From Xenopus tropicalis (Eukaryota; Chordata; Amphibia; Anura; Pipidae): a DNA stretch of 64,000 nt. The notes beneath the pieces were generated by a model. The model was not told the origin of the DNA. It searched no databases and saw only the letters and a list, made by a program, of their open reading frames with translations. This document shows, in pieces, positions 57,478 to 64,000 of the stretch. The first letter of the stretch is position 1, and the number at the start of each line of letters is the position of its first letter. The position numbers and the translations under genes are program-made. The stretch lies in contig NC_030678.2 of the NCBI RefSeq assembly GCF_000004195.4, positions 80,140,904-80,204,903 of the forward strand, in the 5' to 3' direction.

Positions 57478-58890
57478 AAATATTAAGTGAAGAGGCTTGG
57501 CAATCACAGCGCTCAGCTCATTTAATACCCTGGGATGAATCCCATCCAGTCCTGGACCTTTGTTTACCTTTACATGTTCAAGTCTCTTTTGAATTTCCTC
57601 CAGAGTGACCCACGCGTCAGTAGCTAAATTACTAGCACTGGGTATATTAAAAGGGAAGCCTTCATTATCTGGCTCCTCAGATGTATAGAGATATAATAAT
57701 ATGATAATAAAGTTCCCACCCCTTCTTGCTTCATTTTTTTACTATTCACATAATTAAAAAATCATTTTGAATTCTTTTTACTCCTAGCTGCAATATCCCT
57801 TTCCATCTCTATTTTAGCTTGCCTGATAGCTTTTTTGCATGCTTTATTTGTTTCCTTGTACCTGAAGAAAGTTTCCGCTGTCCCAGCTAACTTCAATGCT
57901 TTAAAAGCACGTTTTTTCTTACCAACCTCGACCCTAACTCTTTTATTCAGCCATAAAGGTTTTGCTTTGCGATGCCTCTCCTTGCTTACAAGGGGAATAT
58001 ACTGTTGTGTATACCTGCAAAGCAATGTTTTAAAGATGTTCCATTTTCCTTCTGTGTCTAACCCCATGAAAAGCCTTTCCCAGTTGACACATTGCAGAGA
58101 TGCCCTTATACTGGCAAAGTCTGCACATCTAAAATTGAGCGTTTTAGTTATTCCCTTATAGCGCTGTCTCTGTAGCATTATCTCAAAGGAGACCATGTTG
58201 TGATCACTGTTCCCCAAATGCTCACCCACACAAATGTTAGTTTGATGATGAGTTCAGTGTTATTAGATATTACCAGGTCCAAAATAGAGTCATTCCTAGT
58301 AGGTTCTTGAACCGCCTGAAATAAAAAGTTGTCATTTAGCATATTTACAAATCTAATAGCTTTTTCTGACTTAGCCACCCCATTACTCCAGTCAATATCC
58401 GGATAATTAAAGTCCCCCATAATAACAACTTGACCCAGTTGTGAAGCCTCCTCCATTTGCAACAGTAACTGGTTCTCATCCCCCTCATCTATATGGGGTG
58501 GTTTATAGCATACACCAATCATCATTTTCTTTGTAGCCTTTAGCCCTACTGAAATTTCTACCCAAAGAGATTCAACATTTTCATTGGTAATGTCTTTACT
58601 ACATGGTTTTAAATCTGACTTAAGACAAACCCCTCCACCCTTTTTAATCTCTCTGTCCCTCCTAAAAAGTGTCTAAACATTTAAATTCCCAGCCCAGTCG
58701 CATTTTTCATCCCAGCAGGTCTCAGGGATACCAATTAAATCATAATTTTCAATACATGCAATAGCCTGCAGCTCCCCTAATTTACCCGACAAGCTTTCCG
58801 CATTAGCCAGCATGCAGCAGAGTTTACTACTTCTCCCTCTGATATTTACATTAGCTAACGGAGAGTTAGAGCTAAGGCAAATATTAGTCT
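57478..58890 (-). pseudogene. CR1 endonuclease, linker and start of reverse transcriptase
   Basis: Minus-strand reading from about 58890: GKLGELQAIACIENYDLIGI, PETCWDEKCDWAGNLNV, a TAG stop near 58673, KGGGVCLKSDL, IGVCYKPPH, VVIMGDFNYPDIDWS (endonuclease GDFN motif), ILDLVISN and SDHNMVSFEI (the catalytic SDH). Then a basic linker with KPLWLNKRVR, and finally GPGLDGIHPRVLNELS at the start of the reverse transcriptase. Both endonuclease signature motifs are preserved, but a stop and a frameshift near 58200-58230 interrupt it. Confidence 0.86.
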
Positions 58891-58905
58891 GTTGTTGTCA
58901 TTATT

Positions 58906-59207
58906 AGGTACATTATACAGAATGCTTAGGACCTAGTGTTTTCTGGATAAGGGATCTTTTCATATTTTGGATCTCCATCCCTTAAGTCTTCTAAAAATGT
59001 ATTTAAACATTAATTAAATCCAGTAGGATTGTTTTACCTACAATAAGGATTAAATATATCATAGTTGGGATCAAATACAAGATCTGTTGTTACAGAGTGA
59101 AAGGAGATCATTTTTAAAAATTGTAATTATTAAAATGGAGTCTATGGAGGATGGTCTTCACTTACTTCTGAGCTCTCTGGATAATGGGTTTCCGGATAAC
59201 CAACTTA
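58906..59207. mobile_element. CAGGTATGGG-type MITE, ends decayed, next to the CR1 5' side
   Basis: Contains CAGAATGCTTAGGACCTAGT, TTTGGATCTCCATCCCTTAA and TCTGGATAATGGGTTTCCGG, in the order of the copy at 787-1112. Both extreme termini are diverged. Confidence 0.72.
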
Positions 59208-59357
59208 CAGACTTAATGGGTTCCATTAAGAAGAAAAAAAAGATAAACCCTAGCCTAAGTAAATATAGGATAGCACAAGTCTTATATCATAGAACTTCCT
59301 GACCAGAGGATTAATAATAAAGTTTTCCTCATCACTTTAAGGACCTTAGATTCTTAA

Positions 59358-59687
59358 CATGGCCATACAGGGCAGATTTCAGCTGCTGATTTGAGTTCTT
59401 TAGACCAATTCAGCAGCTTATCTGCCTATGTATGGGGACCCCTGGTGGCCCTACCCGACCGATATCTGGATGGAAGTCACCCAGGTGTCGAACGGCAGGT
59501 TTAATTTTTTTAGTCATTTCGGGTAACTGACTTTTTCTGTCCCCTACATTGTTATGCAATCATTTGGCCCAAGGGGCAACTGCATTAGCACAATTTCATC
59601 TACCCAAGGTGGGCATAAGCGAAAAAGGTTTGCTCGTTTGGCGATCTCACCAAACAAATGAACCTTAAAGGGGTATGGCCACCTTTA
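59358..59687. mobile_element. TTAA-type MITE (GGCCATACA family)
   Basis: GGCCATACAGGGCAGATTTC near the left end and GGTATGGCCACCTTTA at the right are inverse forms; TTAA precedes the left end (59354-59357). Internal inverse words include CCTTTTTCGCTTATGCCC-like segments. I recognise this as a common frog repeat. Confidence 0.65.
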
Positions 59688-60479
59688 TATGAACCATCAA
59701 TAACATGTTTTAGCAGATCATATTGCTTCTATTGGCAATTTGCAGTTGGTTTCTGAAGCTTCATTAAATCCTGATTTAAAAAAAATTTACAAAGTCTATT
59801 GTCATATAAGAAAATAAATGTGTATTGGGAAAAGAGAAAGAAAAAGCATACCTCTAGGCACATGTTTAACAGTAAAATATTTGATATTTTTCTGGGTTCC
59901 GTATCTCCTGCTGCAGGTTAACTTCTCTCACAGAGGTTTTTCCTCAAGTGCTTCAAGTGACTTTTTTTTATCTCATGTGAATTCACAAAGTTCCAAATCT
60001 GTCAGAGTGACTACATAATCAAACATGGCATGAGCACATTTCATCCGCCAAATATCTTTAATAGGCACATTTTTTATATTCAGTAGTTTGTCATAGGTAA
60101 GGAATTTAGGAGTAGCATTTGTTGCATCTTTGTCACACATTCTATGAGTAACACATATCAGAATATGAGAATGTTTGGCTGAATTATTATATTTAGTTTA
60201 TGGTATTTAAAACATGATACAAACTGTACTTTAAATACATTGTTATTGTGTTTAAAATCAATTTTAAGTTTTCAATATTTATTGCAGTTCTTTATTTTCT
60301 ATACCCACCCTGTATAATTCCCTTTATTTGCTTCTGTTCTTATTAAAAAAAAATCCTCTTATTCAAAAATCCAGAGCTTTAATAAATCTGTTTTACAAAT
60401 ACTCTATTTTTTTGTCCTGCTGTTTACATCTTTTATAATTTATTAATGGATGTAAAGTAAATATTGTCCTTTTAAATCC
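59688..60479. other. No gene or recognised repeat
   Basis: AT-rich DNA with short frames only. Confidence 0.4.
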
Positions 60480-60780
60480 TTTCCCTTGATCCGCCTTTTA
60501 GATATGGGCTGTGTGCTCCCTCAGAGATCATCTGACAGCAGGTATTGCAGCTATACCTGTAACAGGAAGAAGGGTGGAAGCAAAAGACAAAACTCTGTCC
60601 ATTAATTGGCTGATGTGGCCTAGCATGTATGTTGGCCTTGGCTTGTTTGTGTGCACTGTGAATCCTATGATCCCAGGGGGCGGCCCTTAATTCATAAAAT
60701 GGCAATTTTCTATTTAGGAGTACCCAATAGCACATACTACTGAAGAAGTATATTTTATTAAAATGGTTTATTTAGATGAA
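60480..60780 (+). repeat. Interspersed repeat, matches 19780-19940 in inverse orientation
   Basis: CCATTAATTGGCTGATGTGG, CCTAGCATGTATG, GATCCCAGG and AGCACATACTACTGAAGAAG are shared in order with the minus strand of 19780-19940. This is the longer copy. Confidence 0.65.
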
Positions 60781-60784
60781 GCAG

Positions 60785-61322
60785 GGTTTTACATATGAGC
60801 TTGTTTATGCAATATATTTTTAGAGAGACCTACATTGTTTTGGGGTATAGTTTTCCTTCAACAACAACAAATTCACCCTGCTGTGAGTTGTGGACACATC
60901 CCCTGTGCTGTGCACAAAACTTCATGTCCCAGATAAAGTAACCATTTATACATTTTGTTAATTGTGGAATAACAGATACACTGATGCAGAAACTAAGCTG
61001 TGGGATTTTTAAATTGACGCTAACTGGTTGGTTCAATTATGAGGCAACAATTTTGCATTGGTCAGTTGGCTGAAAGCATGGTTAGGTTGTTTGCAGTAGG
61101 AGAAAAAGAATACACTTATAAACCATTTATCTATTATCAGGACAAAATAATAACACTTATTTGTCACACAAATATTAACCACCCACTACATACTTGGTGC
61201 ATTTTTTTATCAACAACAACAGGAAGAGGAAGCAAATCCAAGGACAGCAAATGTCCAAGATGGCAAATCATGTTTTCAGCCTATTAACAGAGGGTTGTGT
61301 ACTTGAAGACTGTAACTATGGT
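60785..61322. other. No gene seen
   Basis: Frames up to about 82 codons (61039-61287) without a domain. Confidence 0.4.
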
Positions 61323-61323
61323 C

Positions 61324-61639
61324 TTAGGGATGTGAAAGACGGGGAGATTAGTCCCGCAGCGATAAATCTCCCTTGTTGTGAGCGACTGATCTCCCCGCAA
61401 TGCCATCCCACCGGCTAGAATGTTAATCCCCGGTGGCATGGCATACGTGGCACTGCGATTTGCCAAAGTTGCTAAAATTTCCTCTCAAGGCAACTTCGGC
61501 AAATTGCGGAGGCATGTATGTCATCCCACCAGCAATTTACATTCTAGCCGGTGGGCTGGCATTGTGGGGAGAATAGTCGCCTGCGACAAAGAAGATTTGT
61601 CGCGGCACAACTAATCTCCTCGTGTGTCACATCCCTTAA
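61324..61639. mobile_element. TTAA-type palindromic MITE, older copy
   Basis: TTAGGGATGTGAAAGACGGG at the left and CGTGTGTCACATCCCTTAA at the right are inverse; TTAA at 61636-61639 and TTAG at 61324-61327. Internal GGGGAGATTAGTC and TGCCATCCCACCGGC words place it in the family of 26279-26616, with many more arm mismatches. Confidence 0.8.
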
Positions 61640-62327
61640 AGTTCCAAGATGATGAGATTAATGAGAAATATACTGTCCAGGAAGGGGGTGGTTTCCTAAA
61701 AGATAACACCTGCCTAGAAAAACAGGCAAGAAGTAGAAGGAAATTGGGAGTCAGTACACAAAGGTTATCTCAACTACATGTATAAACTGCTCTAACAGGA
61801 GGAAAAAGTGCAGAAAAGATTGCAGCAGTCAGTAAAGATTAAGAAAAGTTTGAAGAACATCTTAATTCAAGTAGGTACCCAACACATCTAACACATTGCT
61901 TATTTTTAGCATAATAAATTAAAGGGGCTTTTATTCATTTTATTTCTTTTCCTTACATGAATGAATTGCATCAAGTTGCACAGGATCATCTCTAATGGCC
62001 TAACACAAAGGAGTCTAAAGGTGGGGTGAATTCTGTAGGTGTTTTATAAGTCCAATTAAGATTTTCTCAAAAGTCATATTTACTCACAACTTAATAGTTG
62101 GAGGTATAGTCAAGTCACATTTAAACAATATGGCTCAGAATCGAAAATGAAAGTGGAAGGCACAAAATAAGCATAAACTGTAATAGTCAAATGTTATTCA
62201 CTCATCTTGCACCATGTGCCAATATGCCGGTTGAGTCCCCGTTGCAACGGCTCAAAGTGCAGCACAAGGAAGCCCTGTGTCGCCCTTAGAGGCAGTATAC
62301 TGCTTCTGGCAGTAGTTAAGTCTTATG
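61640..62327. other. No gene or recognised repeat
   Basis: Nothing supported. Confidence 0.4.
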
Positions 62328-62570
62328 TATTGATGAGTAAATCTGTTCCTTTTTGCTTAGCCATAAATTCACAAAACAGCTAAAATTTGCCAAATTCTTT
62401 AAAGTCAATGGCCATTTTTTTCCACAGGTACAGCAACATTTTTTCCTGGCAAAACCTGGTCTTGTGTAAACAAAACAGTGTTACTAATGCTGGCCACTCG
62501 GAAAAGGAACACCTATACAGATGCCATCACAACTTGCATCTGATTCAAGAGGCAGATGCAACTTTTTTTC
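62328..62570. mobile_element. hAT-type MITE (TAGTGATG family), degraded
   Basis: TATTGATGAGTAAATCTGTT is the left end and TTAAAGTCAATGGCCATTTT corresponds to the interior of the copy at 2727. The right end was not found; the limit is approximate. Confidence 0.6.
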
Positions 62571-63784
62571 CCATATAGATGAATCAGGCACAAAAAAATG
62601 GATTGGAGATTTTGCAATTACAATGAAATGTATTGTGGATAAAAAAACACAGCAAGTAGCGACAATATTTCATGTTTCACACATAGCACCAATTTAGTAA
62701 TTAAGCTCTAATATCTCTGTGATTAGCAAAATTTTGTGTTAATGGCATAATTAATTTAGCCAATGGCTAGAATAAAGTACAGGGTTGGAACAGTTGTGTT
62801 TATGTTACAACTACTTTCCCTGTCTTCAGTATCACAGATTTTAACCTCTTTTCAAACATCTCCTAAAAAAGCAAACCAAGCAAAAGCCAAAACAAAGAGG
62901 GTTGTGTAAATAAATAATGTGAACACTTCCTAAGTATTTAATAGATGCCTAGACCTCAACAGCACAAATTACATTTGTCTCAAATAATTTGCTGCACGTA
63001 GAGTGAAATACAGACCTTACAGCAGGTTGTTATATTCCAACTAATAGAGCACAGTGAACTTTGGGCTTGATTTAATAATATCGAGGAAGGTTTCAACAGT
63101 GAGTATTGCACTGGCACCCAACAAAGCCAGAGTTTATAAAACATTGATTTTTTTCATCAGTTTCTTCTCTCTGCATATGAGAAATACAGGCACAACTAAG
63201 TAAAAAAATAAGTGAAAAATTAAACAGTGCCAAAAACTGATAGCCACCCTTATTGTACCTTACTTGTTATTACAAGTTACTATGTAATGTGCTGGTATGG
63301 AAATTGTATCTTTTTGTAATTTCTTTCTTTTGTTTAAGTCAGGGCACTTTTGTAGTAAATTAAGATGGTAAGTATATTGTTTACACCTGTTTTTGTAGGT
63401 CTGTGTATTTGTGGTTTTATCATATTTGCCTGTAATACTTGTAAATGCCCCTCTAATAATAAAATGAAAATAGATGTAATTTGTTGAAGTAACAGATTCT
63501 ATACAAATGCTTAATTGCCTTTTATTCAAAGCACAGTCAAACAATACAATTGCTACCATTTAAAGAAATGTAGCCGTCCATATATAAGAATTGTCTATAA
63601 TGAAAAATACAAGAAGTATAATTATTGCATTAGGTTTTAGGTTTTCCATCCTTTTTGAATACTTTACAGTTAAAGAATGAACTCAGAAACAGAATATTTT
63701 CTGGGTTTTTTTTTAAACTATTACACAGTTTAAATATCTTTTGTTTGTAAAGCTAAGCAGCAACCACTATGGACATATAGGCAC
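62571..63784. other. No gene or recognised repeat
   Basis: AT-rich DNA; one 99-codon minus-strand frame (63260-63559) lacks any domain. Confidence 0.4.
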
Positions 63785-63899
63785 TCAGGAATCTCCACAG
63801 GAATCACAAAGTTTAAAAGTAAAAAAGACTTTATTCAAACTTACATTAAAACATGAAACATCTCCATAAACCCTACGCGCTTTACGCCCCAGGGGCAGG
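63785..63899 (-). mobile_element. Retroposon 3' end with hairpin tail, next to a (GTAT)n array
   Basis: The minus strand reads CCTGCCCCTGGGGCGTAAAG then CGCGTAGGG, with a GCCCC/GGGGC stem, and AATAAA at 63830-63835. It has the same order as the unit at 20011-20124. A tetranucleotide array abuts the hairpin side. Confidence 0.5.
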
Positions 63900-63927
63900 T
63901 ATGTATGTATGTATGTATGTATGTATA
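63899..63927. repeat. (GTAT)n microsatellite
   Basis: About seven GTAT units. The following CTTTATTTATAAAGCGC (63929-63945) is also present at 49064, so this may be another repeat end. Confidence 0.9.
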
Positions 63928-64000
63928 TCTTTATTTATAAAGCGCTACTTATGTACGCAGCGCGTTTGTAAAGCTCCACACATTTCCAAGTTAAAAGATA

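Larger units (their letters stand above)
55147..58905 (-). mobile_element. CR1 LINE, near full ORF2, broken by inserted MITEs
   Basis: Minus-strand order: endonuclease (58890 to about 58200), linker (58230-57760), start of reverse transcriptase (57690-57478), a break filled by 56305-57475, rest of reverse transcriptase (56304-55810), C-terminal region (55789-55292) and 3' UTR with the tail AACCCTATGTAACTATGTAA (55195-55150). The missing middle corresponds to roughly 120-140 residues of the palm. An ORF1 is not visible, so it is 5' truncated or its ORF1 is unrecognisable. Confidence 0.88.

Noticed and set aside
1..64000. tRNA, rRNA or snRNA genes
   Set aside because: No A/B-box pairs with a cloverleaf, and no rRNA or snRNA signature words were recognised; a covariance search would be needed to exclude short ones.

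Overview
The window looks like intergenic or intronic DNA from an amphibian, most likely a Xenopus frog. I found no host gene that I can defend. Open frames are short, have no shared codon signature and mostly lie inside repeats. The Xenopus assignment rests on many copies of repeats I recognise from that genus: T2-type MITEs with TTAAAGG termini and TTAA flanks, the CAGGTATGGG element flanked by TA, the TAGTGATG element, CR1 LINEs with an ACTATGTA-type tail, and TTAA-flanked giant palindromes. Species (tropicalis or laevis) cannot be decided from sequence alone.

Layout: 1-10 kb is dense in DNA-transposon derivatives: a 3-bp-TSD palindrome, several CAGGTATGGG copies, three hAT-type TAGTGATG elements, a deleted Tc1 transposon and a TA-flanked palindrome splitting a T2-like repeat. 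10-20 kb holds a T2 MITE, an L1-type ORF2 remnant and a CR1 3' end. 20-30 kb has AT arrays, a hAT-type MITE, palindromic MITEs and a very well preserved TTAA palindrome. 30-39 kb has a composite T2 element and long repeat-poor stretches that may include conserved non-coding sequence. 39-48 kb is a second palindrome-rich block with nested elements. 48-59 kb contains a DIRS-like reverse transcriptase fragment, a TTAA palindrome with a hAT element inside it, a Penelope-like GIY-YIG fragment and a 3.7-kb CR1 on the minus strand whose reverse transcriptase is broken by a stack of MITEs. 59-64 kb returns to scattered repeats.

The parts do not form an operon or pathway. The main information is transposition history: target-site duplications can be read directly for about a dozen insertions (8 bp for hAT types, 3 bp for PIF/Harbinger types, TTAA for T2 and piggyBac types, TA for Tc1/mariner-like types), and several nestings give relative ages. 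The most unusual signals are a recurring hairpin tail (CCTGA-GAAG, stem-loop, GAAA) found at five sites in otherwise unrelated retroposon ends, and a 52-bp array expanded inside one nested MITE. I saw no evidence for a new protein system.
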